This document shows positions 17,835 through 31,381 of a stretch of DNA of 64,000 nucleotides, in pieces. The position numbers and the translations under genes are program-made. How positions within the stretch are numbered: position 1 is the first letter of the stretch; each line of letters begins with the position of its first letter. A model generated the notes under the pieces. The model searched no databases and was not told the DNA's origin. It saw nothing but the letters and a program-made list of their open reading frames with translations. Source of the DNA: Chromohalobacter sarecensis (GTDB lineage: Bacteria > Pseudomonadota > Gammaproteobacteria > Pseudomonadales > Halomonadaceae); NCBI RefSeq assembly GCF_023061135.1, contig NZ_JAKGAN010000004.1, forward strand, positions 278,332 to 342,331. Direction: 5' to 3'.

Positions 17835-17863
17835 CTTGAAAGGCGTGATCCCACCCCCCAAAT
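17835..17863 (+). promoter_or_regulatory. sigma-32 heat-shock promoter of dnaK
   Basis: CTTGAAA (perfect -35), 14-bp spacer, CCCCAAAT. It sits in the grpE-dnaK spacer 71 bp before the dnaK ATG, so dnaK can be induced separately from grpE. Confidence 0.85.
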
Positions 17864-17933
17864 AGACGAACAACGAGGCGGCGATGCCGCCGACGAACAC
17901 GAAACAGTCAAGCAACGATTTTGAGGTATTCCA

Positions 17934-19868
17934 ATGGGACGCATCATCGGTATTGATTTGGGGACCACCAACTCCTGTGTTGCCATCCTAGACGGCGGCG
18001 ACGCGAAGGTGATCGAAAACGCGGAAGGCACACGTACCACGCCCTCCATCATCGCCTACACCGACGATGGTGAGACGCTGGTCGGCCAGGCTGCCAAGCG
18101 TCAGGCCGTGACCAACCCCAGCAACACGCTGTACGCGATCAAGCGCCTGATCGGCCGCAAGTTCAAGGACGATGTCGTCCAGAAAGACATCAAGATGGTG
18201 CCCTACACCATCACCGAGGCCGATAACGGCGACGCTTGGGTCGAGGTCAAGGGCAGCAAGTTGGCTCCGCCGCAGGTTAGTGCGGAAGTTCTGAAGAAGA
18301 TGAAGAAGACCGCCGAGGACTATCTCGGTGAAGAAGTCACCGACGCGGTGATCACCGTGCCGGCGTACTTCAACGACAGTCAGCGTCAGGCCACCAAGGA
18401 TGCCGGTCGCATCGCCGGTCTCGAAGTCAAGCGCATCATCAATGAGCCGACTGCGGCGGCGCTGGCCTACGGCATGGACAAGGCGCGTGGCGACAAGACC
18501 ATCGCGGTCTATGACCTGGGCGGCGGTACCTTCGATATCTCCATCATCGAAGTGGCCGATGTCGATGGCGAGACCCAGTTCGAAGTGCTGGCCACCAACG
18601 GTGACACCTTCCTGGGTGGCGAAGACTTCGATCTCAAGCTGATCGACTACCTCGTGCAGCAGTTCAAGAGCGATTCCGGTATCGACCTGTCCGGCGACAG
18701 CCTCGCCATGCAGCGTCTCAAGGAAGCCGCCGAGAAGGCCAAGATCGAGCTGTCCGCGGCTCAGCAGACCGAAGTCAATCTGCCGTATATCACCGCCGAC
18801 AACACCGGGCCCAAGCACCTTAACGTCAAGATTACCCGGGCCAAGCTCGAGTCGCTGGTCGAGGAGCTGGTCAAGCAGTCGCTGGGTCCGTGCAAGACCG
18901 CGCTGAGCGACGCCGGCCTGTCCGCGTCCGAGATCGACGATGTGATTCTGGTCGGTGGCCAGACGCGCATGCCGCTGGTGCAGTCCAAGGTGGCTGAATT
19001 CTTCGGCAAGGACGCTCGCAAGGACGTCAACCCGGACGAAGCCGTGGCCGTTGGCGCGGCAATCCAGGGCGGCGTGCTGGGCGGCGACGTCAAGGACGTG
19101 CTGCTGCTCGACGTCACGCCGCTGACCCTGGGTATCGAAACCCTGGGGGGCGTCATGACGCCGCTGATCGAGAAGAACACCACCATCCCGACGAAGAAGA
19201 CTCAAACCTTCTCGACCGCGGATGACAACCAGACGGCCGTGACCATCCACGTGCTGCAGGGTGAACGTAAGCAGTCGGGCGGCAACAAGTCGCTGGGTCG
19301 TTTCGACCTGGCCGACATTCCGCCGGCGCCGCGTGGTGTGCCGCAGATCGAAGTGGCGTTTGACTTGGATGCCAACGGTATCCTCAACGTCTCCGCCAAG
19401 GACAAGGCCACCGGCAAAGAACAGTCCATCGTCATCAAGGCCTCCGGCGGTCTCTCCGACGAAGAGATCGACCAGATGGTTGAAGATGCCGAGGCGCATG
19501 AGGCCGAGGACAAGAAGTTCGAAGAGCTGGTGCAGCTGCGTAACCAGGCCGACGGTATGGTCCACGCCGCGCGCAAGACCCTCGAAGAAGCCGGCGACAA
19601 GGTCGAGGCCAGCGAGAAAGAGCAGATCGAGACCGCGATCAGCGAGCTCGAGGAAGCGACCAAGGGCGACGACCAGGAGCATATCCAGGCCAAGCTCGAC
19701 GCGCTGACCGAAGCCTCCGGCAATCTGGCGCAGAAGATGTACGCCGAACAAGGCGATGCGAGCGCCGAGGGTGGCGAGCAGCAAGCCGACGATGGTGCTC
19801 AGAAGAAAGAAGACGACGTGGTTGACGCCGAGTACGAGGAAGTCAACGACGACCAGAAAAAGCAGTAA
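17934..19868 (+). CDS. dnaK: molecular chaperone DnaK (Hsp70)
   Basis: ATP-dependent chaperone. 644 residues, normal length. It starts [16 protein letters not shown] and has [32 protein letters not shown], the linker [19 protein letters not shown] (about 388-406), the substrate-binding domain, and a C-terminal lid ending in an acidic Glu/Asp/Lys tail. The first few ATPase-domain strands carry the phosphate-binding residues. The large antisense frame here is a codon-bias artefact. Confidence 0.99.
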   Translation: MGRIIGIDLGTTNSCVAILDGGDAKVIENAEGTRTTPSIIAYTDDGETLVGQAAKRQAVTNPSNTLYAIKRLIGRKFKDDVVQKDIKMVPYTITEADNGDAWVEVKGSKLAPPQVSAEVLKKMKKTAEDYLGEEVTDAVITVPAYFNDSQRQATKDAGRIAGLEVKRIINEPTAAALAYGMDKARGDKTIAVYDLGGGTFDISIIEVADVDGETQFEVLATNGDTFLGGEDFDLKLIDYLVQQFKSDSGIDLSGDSLAMQRLKEAAEKAKIELSAAQQTEVNLPYITADNTGPKHLNVKITRAKLESLVEELVKQSLGPCKTALSDAGLSASEIDDVILVGGQTRMPLVQSKVAEFFGKDARKDVNPDEAVAVGAAIQGGVLGGDVKDVLLLDVTPLTLGIETLGGVMTPLIEKNTTIPTKKTQTFSTADDNQTAVTIHVLQGERKQSGGNKSLGRFDLADIPPAPRGVPQIEVAFDLDANGILNVSAKDKATGKEQSIVIKASGGLSDEEIDQMVEDAEAHEAEDKKFEELVQLRNQADGMVHAARKTLEEAGDKVEASEKEQIETAISELEEATKGDDQEHIQAKLDALTEASGNLAQKMYAEQGDASAEGGEQQADDGAQKKEDDVVDAEYEEVNDDQKKQ

Positions 19869-19894
19869 CCACGACGTCTGATGCTCGCATGACG

Positions 19895-19923
19895 GCAGCG
19901 CGGGGGATGTTCTCCCGCGCTGC
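19895..19923 (+). other. hairpin between dnaK and dnaJ
   Basis: A 10-bp perfect stem GCAGCGCGGG / CCCGCGCTGC with a 9-nt loop and a short TGTTT tail. Probably a partial terminator or processing signal that lowers dnaJ expression relative to dnaK. Confidence 0.6.
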
Positions 19924-19958
19924 TGTTTGCGCAGCGCCGACACGGAGGCGGACCATCC

Positions 19959-21098
19959 ATGTCCAAGCGTGACTATTACGAAGTATTGGGCATCGACCGG
20001 GGAGCCGATCAGAAAGAGATCAAGAAGGCTTACCGTCGACTCGCCCAGAAGTACCATCCGGATCGCAATCCGGATGATGACACCTCGGCGGAGAAGTTCC
20101 GCGAGGTGTCCGAGGCTTATGAAGTTCTCGCCGATGAAGAAAAACGCGGTGCCTATGACCAATTTGGCCATGCCGGCGTCGACGGCCAGGGGGGCGGCGG
20201 CTTCGGTGGCGGTGGCGCCGGTGCAGGCGGTTTCAGCGATATCTTCGGCGATGTGTTCGGCGATATCTTCGGGGGCGGTGGTCGCCGCAATCCAAACGCG
20301 CCTCAGCGTGGCGCCGACCTGCGCTACAACCTCGAGATCGATCTCGAGGACGCCGTGGCCGGTACCACGGTCGATATCCGCGTGCCGCGTCACATCGCGT
20401 GTGAGCATTGCGATGGCGATGGCGCCGAGCCGGGCTCCAGCAAGGAGACTTGTCCGACCTGTCACGGTCAGGGTCAGGTACGCATGCAGCAGGGCTTCTT
20501 CGCCGTGCAGCAGACCTGCCCGACCTGTCATGGTGCCGGTCAGAGCATCAAGGTGCCATGCCGCAAGTGCCATGGCGAAGGGCGCGTGCGCGAAACGCGG
20601 ACCTTGTCGGTGAAGATCCCCGCTGGGGTCGATACCGGTGACCGGATTCGTCTCAACAACGAGGGTGAATCGGGGCTCAACGGCGGGCCGCCGGGCGATC
20701 TGTACGTGCAGGCGGCGATCAAACCGCACCCGATCTTCGAGCGTGACGGTCGCCACCTGCAGTGCGACGTGCCGATCAACTTCATCGACGCGACGCTGGG
20801 TGGAGAGCTGGAAGTGCCGACCCTGGATGGCCGGGTCAAGCTGAAGATTCCGCCGGAGACACAGACCGGCAAGATGTTCCGACTCAAGGGCAAGGGCGTC
20901 AAACCGGTACGCGGCGGCCCGCCCGGCGACCTGCTGTGCAAGGTCGTGGTAGAAACGCCGGTCGACTTGAGCGAGGAACAGAAGGACCTGCTGCGCCGCT
21001 TCCAGGAAAGCCTGGACGGCAGCAACAGCCACCACTCGCCGAAAAAATCGAGCTTCTTCGACGGTGTGAAGAAGTTCTTCGAGGATATGAAGCCGTAA
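19959..21098 (+). CDS. dnaJ: chaperone DnaJ (Hsp40)
   Basis: Co-chaperone that stimulates DnaK ATPase and delivers substrates. 379 residues: J domain (1-70) with the essential HPD in YHPDRNP, a Gly/Phe-rich linker (about 75-110), the zinc region with four CxxCxGxG repeats (about 148-220; [32 protein letters not shown]), then the C-terminal substrate domain. Downstream of dnaK; a terminator follows. Confidence 0.99.
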   Translation: MSKRDYYEVLGIDRGADQKEIKKAYRRLAQKYHPDRNPDDDTSAEKFREVSEAYEVLADEEKRGAYDQFGHAGVDGQGGGGFGGGGAGAGGFSDIFGDVFGDIFGGGGRRNPNAPQRGADLRYNLEIDLEDAVAGTTVDIRVPRHIACEHCDGDGAEPGSSKETCPTCHGQGQVRMQQGFFAVQQTCPTCHGAGQSIKVPCRKCHGEGRVRETRTLSVKIPAGVDTGDRIRLNNEGESGLNGGPPGDLYVQAAIKPHPIFERDGRHLQCDVPINFIDATLGGELEVPTLDGRVKLKIPPETQTGKMFRLKGKGVKPVRGGPPGDLLCKVVVETPVDLSEEQKDLLRRFQESLDGSNSHHSPKKSSFFDGVKKFFEDMKP

Positions 21099-21124
21099 GC
21101 GAACCTCGGCGTTTTCTCCTCAGC

Positions 21125-21153
21125 CCCCGTCATGGCAGACATGGCGGGGTTTT
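21125..21153 (+). terminator. terminator after dnaJ
   Basis: CCCCGTCATG / CATGGCGGGG stem (one G-T pair), 5-nt loop, TTTT. Confidence 0.75.
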
Positions 21154-21273
21154 GTCGTTAAGGAGGGGGCGGTCGTAGCATCAGCGCCCTCGAACGCTTC
21201 GTTGCGTGGAAGGTGTCGCGACGCATGCCATAATGCGGATGTCATTAGAATGCTAACAGACTGTGGAGGCCTT

Positions 21274-21564
21274 ATGCCCGAGTCCCACGCCGTCGTGTCG
21301 ACGACATCCGGTTCGCGTTATATCAACCGCCTGTGCAAGCACTGGCAGCACAAGCTGAGCGTTGCCCACGATGAGCACCAAGGGCGCGTCACATTCGATG
21401 GCGGGGTGTGCCACATGCGCGCCGAAGCAGATGCCTTGCATCTTCAACTGACGGCCGAAGATGCGGCGACCCGCGAGCGCCTCGAAGAGGTCGTGGCGGT
21501 GCATCTCGAGCGGATGGCCAGCCGTGAAGCGCTCGATATTGTCTGGACGCCCGCTGTGTCTTGA
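21274..21564 (+). CDS. DUF2218 family protein
   Basis: Small cytoplasmic protein of the DUF2218 family, whose members often occur near iron or siderophore genes; function unknown. The ATG at 21274 follows GGAGG and gives 96 residues with SRYINRLCKHWQHKLSVAHD, GRVTFDGG and LERMASREALDIVW. A longer frame beginning at 21202 has no ribosome site. No iron gene adjoins it; dapB follows after 121 bp with what looks like its own promoter. Confidence 0.85.
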   Translation: MPESHAVVSTTSGSRYINRLCKHWQHKLSVAHDEHQGRVTFDGGVCHMRAEADALHLQLTAEDAATRERLEEVVAVHLERMASREALDIVWTPAVS

Positions 21565-21676
21565 TGCCGACGTGGCTTCATCCATGATCACGCCATATCC
21601 CTGATCGGCGATGTGCGTGACGGGAATGCGGGGCGGTTTGGTATACTCTCCGGTATTCATCGACACGTAATCGTAA

Positions 21677-22495
<819 letters not shown>

Positions 22496-22590
22496 TCTGC
22501 AAGTTTTGAATCGCGTATCATCGAATCAATTTGGCCGGGCAAGATTATCGATACCAGAGACGGCTACAGGGATCCGAGCGAATGACAATA

Positions 22591-22636
22591 AAGCGGGATG
22601 AAACCGGACTTCTTTCAGGTTTCGTCCCGCTTTTTT
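22591..22636 (+). terminator. terminator between dapB and carA
   Basis: A 15-bp stem (AAGCGGGATGAAACC with one G-T pair to the other arm, 22618-22632), 12-nt loop and six T in the final run. It separates dapB from carA; an attenuator of carA is an alternative reading. Confidence 0.85.
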
Positions 22637-22746
22637 ACGACCCGCGAGCAGCGGCTGTCGATACTCTCAGTGCTCCTTGAATACGAGGGGTCGGCGACAC
22701 GTCGGCCCTGGCTCAGACTCGCGCATGACAAGGGGAGGACGTTGCG

Positions 22747-23904
22747 TTGATCAGACCCGCGATATTGGCCTTGGAAGACGGCAGTGTATTTCATGGCAGT
22801 GCCATCGGAGCCGATGGGCAAACCAGTGGTGAAGTGGTTTTCAATACGGCCATGACTGGCTATCAGGAAATCCTTACCGACCCCTCCTACACGCGACAAA
22901 TCGTTACCCTCACCTATCCTCACATCGGTAACACCGGCGTCAATGCCGAAGACATCGAGTCCGCCGCCATTGCTGCGGCCGGTCTGGTGATCCGTGACTT
23001 GCCGCTCATGGCCAGCAACTTCCGCAGTGAGGCGAGCCTCGACGCGTACCTCAAGCGTGGTAACGTGCTGGGCATTGCCGATATCGATACGCGGCGTCTG
23101 ACGCGGCTGTTGCGCGACAAGGGCGCGCAGAACGGCGCGATCCTGGCGGGTAGCGAGGCCGAGGGCGAGGACGCCGTCGAGCGGGCCTTGGCCGCAGCGC
23201 GTGCCTTTCCCGGCCTCAAGGGCATGGATCTCGCCAAGGAAGTGAGCTGTCGCGACACTTACGAATGGAGCGAAGGCGAATGGGCGCTGGGCAGCGGCTA
23301 CGCCGATGCGGCCGGCCCTGATGGAAAGGCTGAGCGTCCCTTCCATGTGGTGGCCTATGACTATGGGGCGAAGTTCAACATCCTGCGCATGCTGGCGTCG
23401 CGTGGATGCCGCCTGACGGTGGTGCCGGCGCAGACCCCGGCCGCCGAGGTGCTGGCGATGAATCCCGATGGCGTCTTCCTGGCCAATGGGCCGGGCGATC
23501 CGGAACCTTGCGATTACGCCATCGCGGCGATTCGCGAGATCCTCGAGGCCGATTTGCCGCTGTTCGGCATCTGCCTGGGGCATCAACTCCTAGGCTTGGC
23601 CTCCGGGGCGCGCACGGTGAAGATGAACAACGGCCATCATGGCGCCAACCATCCGGTCGAAGATATCGATACCGGCCGGGTAATGATCACCAGCCAGAAT
23701 CACGGCTTCGCGGTCGACGAGGCGAGTCTCCCGGCCAACGTGCGGGCTACGCATCGTTCGCTGTTCGATGGCACGCTGCAAGGCATCGAGCGTACCGATT
23801 GCTCGGCGTTCAGCTTTCAGGGGCATCCCGAGGCCAGCCCCGGCCCGCGCGATGTCGCGCCGCTATTCGACCGTTTCATCGCCTTGATGCAAGCGCGTCG
23901 CTAA
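22747..23904 (+). CDS. carA: carbamoyl-phosphate synthase small subunit
   Basis: Glutamine amidotransferase subunit that supplies ammonia to CarB for arginine and pyrimidine synthesis. 385 residues, beginning with a TTG codon ([16 protein letters not shown]); E. coli carA also uses TTG, and GGGGAGGA lies upstream. Class I amidotransferase motifs are present: [12 protein letters not shown], the nucleophile Cys in [10 protein letters not shown] (about residue 275) and the His-Glu of [11 protein letters not shown]. It is 72 bp upstream of carB. Confidence 0.97.
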   Translation: MIRPAILALEDGSVFHGSAIGADGQTSGEVVFNTAMTGYQEILTDPSYTRQIVTLTYPHIGNTGVNAEDIESAAIAAAGLVIRDLPLMASNFRSEASLDAYLKRGNVLGIADIDTRRLTRLLRDKGAQNGAILAGSEAEGEDAVERALAAARAFPGLKGMDLAKEVSCRDTYEWSEGEWALGSGYADAAGPDGKAERPFHVVAYDYGAKFNILRMLASRGCRLTVVPAQTPAAEVLAMNPDGVFLANGPGDPEPCDYAIAAIREILEADLPLFGICLGHQLLGLASGARTVKMNNGHHGANHPVEDIDTGRVMITSQNHGFAVDEASLPANVRATHRSLFDGTLQGIERTDCSAFSFQGHPEASPGPRDVAPLFDRFIALMQARR

Positions 23905-23976
23905 GGCCCCGCCTCCGCGCGGCGGAGGCGCTTTCACGTTGAGCCGTCGTCAGTCACCAAGTTAGCGGGAATCGTC

Positions 23977-26900
23977 ATGCCGAAACGTACCGACATCCAA
24001 AGCATCCTGATCATCGGCGCCGGGCCCATCGTCATTGGCCAAGCGTGCGAATTCGATTACTCCGGCGCCCAGGCCTGCAAGGCGCTGCGCGAGGAGGGGT
24101 ATCGGGTCATCCTGGTCAACTCCAATCCGGCGACTATCATGACCGACCCGGTGATGGCGGATGCCACCTACATCGAGCCAATTACCTGGCAGGCAGTGGC
24201 CCAGATCATCGACAAAGAACGCCCCGACGCCATCCTGCCGACGATGGGCGGTCAGACGGCGCTCAACTGTGCGCTGGAGCTCGACAAGCAAGGCGTGTTG
24301 ACGCAATACGGCGTGGAGATGATCGGCGCCAATGCCGATGCCATCAACAAGGCCGAGGACCGCGATCTGTTCGACAAGGCCATGAAGAACATCGGTCTGC
24401 AGTGCCCCAAGGCCAAGGTCGCCCACCGCATGAGCGAGGCGTGGGAGATCCAGGGTGAGCTGGGCTTCCCGGTGATCATCCGGCCGTCCTATACCATGGG
24501 TGGTTCCGGCGGTGGGGTGGCCTATAACAAGGAAGAGTTCGAGGAAATCTGCACCCGAGGGTTCGAGCTTTCCAACAACCACGAGCTGCTGATCGACGAG
24601 TCGCTGTTGGGTTGGAAGGAATACGAGATGGAGGTCGTGCGCGACAAGCACGACAACTGCATCATCGTCTGCGCTATCGAGAACTTCGACCCGATGGGTG
24701 TGCATACCGGGGATTCCATCACCGTGGCGCCGACGCAGACGCTGACCGACAAGGAATATCAGATCATGCGCGACGCCTCCTTGGCGGTGCTGCGTGAGAT
24801 CGGTGTCGAGACCGGCGGCTCTAACGTGCAGTTCGGGGTCGATCCGGACACCGGTCGTGTGGTGGTCATCGAGATGAATCCGCGCGTCAGTCGCTCCTCG
24901 GCGCTGGCCTCCAAGGCGACCGGCTTTCCGATCGCCAAGATCGCCGCCAAGCTGGCGGTGGGCTACACGCTCGATGAACTGCAGAACGACATTACCGGCG
25001 GCAAGACACCGGCTTCGTTCGAGCCGTCGATCGATTACGTGGTCACCAAGATCCCACGCTTCACCTTCGAGAAGTTCCCCCAGGCGAACGACCGCCTGAC
25101 CACGCAGATGAAGTCGGTGGGCGAAACCATGGCCATCGGGCGGACCTTCCAGGAGTCGCTGCAGAAGGCGCTGCGTGGCATGGAAATCGGCGTCGATGGC
25201 CTGGATCCCAAGGTCACCGATTTCAACGGCGCGGGCATGGCCCTTATCAAGGGCGAGTTGCAGGCCGCCGGCGCCGATCGGATCTTCTACGTGGCCGATG
25301 CGATGCGCGCGGGCATGAGTATCGACGAGGTCTTTGATCTGACCAACATCGATCGCTGGTATCTGGTCCAGCTAGAGGAGCTGGTGCGTCTCGAGCAGCA
25401 AGTCGCCAGCCGTTCGCTGAACGAGCTGTCGGCGGCGACGCTGTTCCACCTCAAGCGCAAGGGCTTTGCCGATGCGCGCCTGGCCACGCTGCTCGGGGTT
25501 TCCGAGGAAGAGTTCCGCAAGACGCGCCAGAAACACGGCATTCGTCCTGTCTACAAGCGTGTCGATACCTGTGCTGCCGAGTTCGCCTCCGATACCGCCT
25601 ACATGTACTCCACTTATGAGGAAGAGTGCGAGTCCGAGGTTAGCGATCGGCAGAAGATCATGGTGCTGGGCGGTGGCCCCAATCGTATTGGCCAGGGTAT
25701 CGAATTCGACTACTGCTGCGTGCACGCAGCGCTCGCCATGCGCGCCGACGGCTTTGAAACCATCATGGTCAACTGCAATCCCGAGACCGTGTCCACCGAC
25801 TACGACACCAGTGATCGTCTCTACTTCGAGCCGGTGACGCTCGAGGACGTGCTGGAGATTGCCGACAAGGAAAAGCCGGCCGGGGTGATCGTACAGTTCG
25901 GTGGGCAGACCCCGCTCAAGCTGGCGCGCGCGCTAGAGGCGGCCGGTGTGCCGATCATCGGCACTACGCCGGATGCCATCGATCGCGCCGAGGATCGCGA
26001 GCGCTTCCAGACGATGATCGACAAGCTGGGGCTCAAGCAGCCGCCCAACGCCACCGCACGCAGCTTCGAGGAGGCTTTCTCCAAGGCCGAGAAAATCGGC
26101 TATCCGCTGGTGGTACGTCCCAGTTACGTGCTGGGCGGTCGCGCCATGGAGATCGTCTATGACGCCTCCGAGCTGGAAAGCTACATGACCCACGCGGTCA
26201 AGGTCTCCAACGATTCGCCGGTGCTGCTGGATCACTTCCTCAATGCGGCCGTGGAGATCGATATCGACGCGGTCAGCGACGGTGAGCTGGTGGTGATCGG
26301 CGGCATCATGCAGCATATCGAGCAGGCCGGTGTGCACTCCGGCGACTCGGCGTGCTCGCTGCCGCCGTACTCGCTGCCGCCAGAGGTCCAGGACGAGATG
26401 CGCGACCAGGTCAAGCGCATGGCGCTGGAGCTCAATGTGGTCGGGCTGATGAATGTGCAGCTCGCCTGGCAGGATGGTGAGATCTACGTCATCGAGGTCA
26501 ATCCGCGTGCGTCGCGCACAGTGCCGTTCGTGTCCAAGTGCATCGGCATCTCGCTGGCCCAGGTCGCGGCGCGCTGCATGGCGGGCCAGACCCTTGCCGA
26601 GCAGGGTTTTACCCGCGAACGCGTGCCAGGCTATTACAGCGTCAAGGAAGCCGTCTTCCCGTTCAACAAGTTCCCGGGCGTCGATCCGATCCTGTCGCCG
26701 GAAATGAAGTCCACCGGCGAGGTGATGGGCAGCGGTGCGACCTTTGCCGAAGCCTTCTACAAGGCGCAGCTTGGCGCCGGTGAGGCGATTCCGCGCTTGA
26801 GTGGTGAGCGTCAGGCGTTCCTCTCGGTGCGTGATCCGGACAAGAGCGAGATTACCGAGGTGGCGCAATCTCTGCTAGCATTGGGCTTCAGCCTGATCGC

Positions 26901-27207
26901 GACCCGTGGCACCGCCATCGCTCTCGAAGCGGCTGGCCTCCCGGTCAAGGTCGTCAACAAGGTCTATGAAGGTCGCCCCCATATCGTCGATATGCTCAAA
27001 AACGACGAGGTGGCCTATATCGTCAATACGACCGAAGGCCGCCAGGCGATCAGTGATTCTTCCGTGATCCGCCGTACCGCACTCGCGCGCAAGGTCCCTT
27101 ATGCCACGACACTGGCTGGGGCGCGTGCGGTGTGTATGGCGCTTGAGTATGGAAACGCAATTACCGTACGGCGGCTGCAGGAACTGCATGCAGGAGCAAG
27201 CACATGA
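23977..27207 (+). CDS. carB: carbamoyl-phosphate synthase large subunit
   Basis: Makes carbamoyl phosphate from bicarbonate, ammonia and two ATP. 1076 residues made of two homologous ATP-grasp halves (about 1-400 and 555-935), an oligomerisation domain between them and a C-terminal allosteric domain. Motifs: [20 protein letters not shown], the repeat [20 protein letters not shown], and [15 protein letters not shown]. The stop overlaps greA by four bases, giving a carAB-greA operon as in Pseudomonas. Confidence 0.99.
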   Translation: MPKRTDIQSILIIGAGPIVIGQACEFDYSGAQACKALREEGYRVILVNSNPATIMTDPVMADATYIEPITWQAVAQIIDKERPDAILPTMGGQTALNCALELDKQGVLTQYGVEMIGANADAINKAEDRDLFDKAMKNIGLQCPKAKVAHRMSEAWEIQGELGFPVIIRPSYTMGGSGGGVAYNKEEFEEICTRGFELSNNHELLIDESLLGWKEYEMEVVRDKHDNCIIVCAIENFDPMGVHTGDSITVAPTQTLTDKEYQIMRDASLAVLREIGVETGGSNVQFGVDPDTGRVVVIEMNPRVSRSSALASKATGFPIAKIAAKLAVGYTLDELQNDITGGKTPASFEPSIDYVVTKIPRFTFEKFPQANDRLTTQMKSVGETMAIGRTFQESLQKALRGMEIGVDGLDPKVTDFNGAGMALIKGELQAAGADRIFYVADAMRAGMSIDEVFDLTNIDRWYLVQLEELVRLEQQVASRSLNELSAATLFHLKRKGFADARLATLLGVSEEEFRKTRQKHGIRPVYKRVDTCAAEFASDTAYMYSTYEEECESEVSDRQKIMVLGGGPNRIGQGIEFDYCCVHAALAMRADGFETIMVNCNPETVSTDYDTSDRLYFEPVTLEDVLEIADKEKPAGVIVQFGGQTPLKLARALEAAGVPIIGTTPDAIDRAEDRERFQTMIDKLGLKQPPNATARSFEEAFSKAEKIGYPLVVRPSYVLGGRAMEIVYDASELESYMTHAVKVSNDSPVLLDHFLNAAVEIDIDAVSDGELVVIGGIMQHIEQAGVHSGDSACSLPPYSLPPEVQDEMRDQVKRMALELNVVGLMNVQLAWQDGEIYVIEVNPRASRTVPFVSKCIGISLAQVAARCMAGQTLAEQGFTRERVPGYYSVKEAVFPFNKFPGVDPILSPEMKSTGEVMGSGATFAEAFYKAQLGAGEAIPRLSGERQAFLSVRDPDKSEITEVAQSLLALGFSLIATRGTAIALEAAGLPVKVVNKVYEGRPHIVDMLKNDEVAYIVNTTEGRQAISDSSVIRRTALARKVPYATTLAGARAVCMALEYGNAITVRRLQELHAGAST

Positions 27208-27680
27208 ACAAGGTCCCGATGACCGTCGCAGGTGAGAAAAGCCTGCGAGAGGAGCTCGAGCACCTCAAGAGCGTGGATCGCCCGCAGGTGATCCAAGCCA
27301 TTGCCGAAGCACGCGAGCATGGCGATCTCAAGGAAAACGCCGAATACCACGCTGCGCGCGAGCAGCAAGGGTTCATCGAAGGGCGTATCCAGGAAATCGA
27401 AGGCAAGCTATCCGCGTCGCAGGTGATCGACGTCACCAAGTTGCCCAAGACCGGCAAGGTGATCTTCGGCGTGACGGTCGAGTTGATCAACCTTCAGAAC
27501 GACGAGGAGGTACGCTACCGTATCGTCGGCGAGGACGAGGCGGACATCAAGGAAGGGCGGATTTCCGTGACCTCGCCGATCGCGCGCGCGCTGATCGGCA
27601 AGCAAGAAGGCGATACGGTGCTGGTGCGCACGCCGGGCGGCGATGTCGAATACGAGATTGCCGGTGTCGAGCACCTGTAA
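27204..27680 (+). CDS. greA: transcription elongation factor GreA
   Basis: Stimulates RNA polymerase transcript cleavage to rescue backtracked complexes. 158 residues: an N-terminal coiled coil (about 10-75) with [16 protein letters not shown] and [23 protein letters not shown] carrying the tip acidic residues, and a C-terminal FKBP-like domain ending [10 protein letters not shown]. It starts within the carB stop (ATGA). Confidence 0.98.
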   Translation: MNKVPMTVAGEKSLREELEHLKSVDRPQVIQAIAEAREHGDLKENAEYHAAREQQGFIEGRIQEIEGKLSASQVIDVTKLPKTGKVIFGVTVELINLQNDEEVRYRIVGEDEADIKEGRISVTSPIARALIGKQEGDTVLVRTPGGDVEYEIAGVEHL

Positions 27681-27690
27681 CCCGGCTGCG

Positions 27691-27951
27691 CCGGAAGTTG
27701 GAAGTTATTAGCTGAAAGAGCGGCGCTACGTGCTTGGAAGAAAGATCAAAAGCGGAAGCCAAACCCAAAACAGTACTGTGGTGGTTTGATCTTGGCTTCT
27801 AGCTCCTAATGAAAGATGCCAGCGACGATATTTCGTCGCTGGCATCTTTTCGTCCAAGGGGTGCATACGGATTCTGGAAGCTCAAAGCGGGTTTTGCTGT
27901 TTCTTCCGACTTCCAGGCGCGAAGCGCCGTTCTTATAACTTCAAGCTCCGG
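27691..27951. repeat. REP/BIME-like long inverted repeat around the greA terminator
   Basis: The left arm (27691-27740) and right arm (27910-27951) are imperfect reverse complements: both begin CCGGA, share GAAGTTAT and CGGCGCT, and end TGGAAG. Each arm has its own small hairpin (GGCGC...GCGCC in the right arm). An inner AAGATCAAA/TTTGATCTT pair (27742, 27785) nests inside, and the terminator hairpin sits in the middle. No protein gene. It resembles an extragenic palindromic repeat unit. Confidence 0.55.
27815..27850 (+). terminator. terminator of the carAB-greA operon
   Basis: A 14-bp perfect stem GATGCCAGCGACGA / TCGTCGCTGGCATC with a TATT loop and TTTT. Confidence 0.9.
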
Positions 27952-27966
27952 GCACCGCCCGGCCGC

Positions 27967-28293
27967 TCAACGCCGCCCGTGATGGTTCTCGAAGCGCTGG
28001 ATGTTGGATAGCTTGGGGTTGACCCGAGGGTTGCGGCGATAAAGCAGTGCAACCTTGCCGATCGTCTGGATGAGTTCGCTGTGGCTGGCCTCGGTCAACT
28101 CGTCGATCACGGCTTGACGGGCGTCGCGATCGCCGATGGCGAGCTTGACCTTAATGAGTTCGTGATCTTCCAGGGCGCGAGCGAGCTCGGCCAAAACGCC
28201 TTCGCTCAGCCCGTTTTCCGAGACCGTCACCACGGGGTTCAAGTGGTGGCCGATGCTGCGAAATGCTTTCTTTTGTGCCTGTGACAAGCTCAT
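27967..28293 (-). CDS. yhbY: YhbY/CRS1-type ribosome-associated RNA-binding protein
   Basis: Small CRM-domain protein bound to pre-50S ribosomes in E. coli. 108 residues with LSQAQKKAFRSIGHHLNPVVTVSENGLSEGV (read as AFRSIGHHLNPVV and GLSEGV), the family ALEDHELIKVKLAIGDRDARQ and GKVALLYRRNPRVNPKLSN. Divergent from rlmE, the usual gammaproteobacterial arrangement. The 252 bp between them hold no recognised gene. Confidence 0.95.
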   Translation of the reverse strand: MSLSQAQKKAFRSIGHHLNPVVTVSENGLSEGVLAELARALEDHELIKVKLAIGDRDARQAVIDELTEASHSELIQTIGKVALLYRRNPRVNPKLSNIQRFENHHGRR

Positions 28294-28545
28294 GGTATCG
28301 TGACTGTTCCGGGTTGGCGGATGCTCGGCGTGTTGCCGAGAGCGTTATCTGAATGCGGTCAAGCCGCAGCTGGCGCGACTGCTGTCGGCCGTTCTGGCCT
28401 TGTAGTCAGCACGATGTAGCGCCGAAAAAAGATAGAACGCGCCATGTTACGGGGAAAGCGGCGTCTTGGAAAGGCCGTGCCGCCCGCTCAGCTAGCCCGC
28501 CCTGCCTTCCGGATGAGTTTTGACCGCTATCGATTTAGGTGACCC

Positions 28546-29178
28546 GTGGCACGTTCCTCGCATACTAGCAAGAGCTCGGCCTCTTGGCTCAAGGAGCACT
28601 TCGATGATCGCTACGTGCAGCGTTCGTGGCAAGATGGCTATCGCTCGCGGGCGAGTTACAAGCTGCTCGAACTCGATACCAAGGATGCGCTGCTCAAGCC
28701 GGGCATGACCGTCATCGACCTTGGCGCCGCGCCAGGCGGATGGAGCCAGATTGCCGCCGATAGGGTCGGGGCCAAGGGCTGTGTGGTGGCGTCGGATATC
28801 CTGGAGGTAGATGCACTGGCCGGGGTGACGTTCGTGCAGGGCGACTTCACCGAAATGGAGGTGCTGGAGCGAATTCTCGCCGCCTTGGAAGGGCGCCGTG
28901 TGGACCTTGTGATGTCCGACATGGCCCCCAATATGAGTGGTATGGCGGCCATTGATCAGCCCCAGGCGATGTATCTCGTCGAGCTGGCGCTGGATCTGGC
29001 GCGTCAAACCTTGTCGCCTGGTGGGCGTTTTCTGGCCAAGGTCTTCCAGGGAGAAGGGTTCGATGCATATTTGAAGGAGCTGCGCAGCAGCTTTCGCAAG
29101 GTGACGACTCGCAAGCCGGAAGCCTCGCGTGCCCGTTCGCGCGAAGTTTATCTGTTTGCAGAAGGATTCCACGGCTGA
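28546..29178 (+). CDS. rlmE: 23S rRNA 2'-O-methyltransferase (FtsJ/RrmJ)
   Basis: Methylates the ribose of U2552 of 23S rRNA using S-adenosylmethionine. 210 residues from a GTG start ([17 protein letters not shown]), with [12 protein letters not shown], the SAM-binding [15 protein letters not shown] (about 61-75) and [11 protein letters not shown]; the K-D-K-E catalytic set is present (Lys in SYKLLE, Asp in SDMAPN, Lys in [10 protein letters not shown]). Adjacent to ftsH as in E. coli. Confidence 0.97.
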   Translation: MARSSHTSKSSASWLKEHFDDRYVQRSWQDGYRSRASYKLLELDTKDALLKPGMTVIDLGAAPGGWSQIAADRVGAKGCVVASDILEVDALAGVTFVQGDFTEMEVLERILAALEGRRVDLVMSDMAPNMSGMAAIDQPQAMYLVELALDLARQTLSPGGRFLAKVFQGEGFDAYLKELRSSFRKVTTRKPEASRARSREVYLFAEGFHG

Positions 29179-29316
29179 GCTTGTGTCCATAGGACTTACC
29201 CTCAGGCGTATCGGCTCGATAGTCATGATGACTTGGTAGGCGGAACGCTTCTTGTGGTGTAATGTCCAAACTATGGTCCTGCTTGGCAGACAGTTGCATG
29301 CAATGAGGGTATTCCC

Positions 29317-31281
<1,965 letters not shown>

Positions 31282-31306
31282 GCGCTACCCACCCTGTGTC
31301 ATGCTA

Positions 31307-31335
31307 CAACGGGCGCCGCTATGCGGCGCCCGTTG
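31307..31335 (+). terminator. strong hairpin after ftsH
   Basis: A 13-bp perfect stem CAACGGGCGCCGC / GCGGCGCCCGTTG with a TAT loop but only a short T run. Terminator or 3'-end stabiliser. Confidence 0.6.
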
Positions 31336-31381
31336 GCGTTTGGGGGAGTGCTTACACCCAAGGCCCTGCATGATAAAGTGA

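Noticed and set aside
17988..21035. Very long open frame antisense to dnaK and dnaJ (over 1000 codons)
   Set aside because: High-GC codon bias of dnaK/dnaJ creates it; the plus-strand proteins are unmistakable, and no ribosome site or family motif supports the minus frame.
21224..21252. ATAATG-N7-CATTA symmetry before the DUF2218 gene, considered as an iron-regulated operator
   Set aside because: The spacing differs from the Fur consensus and the match is short.
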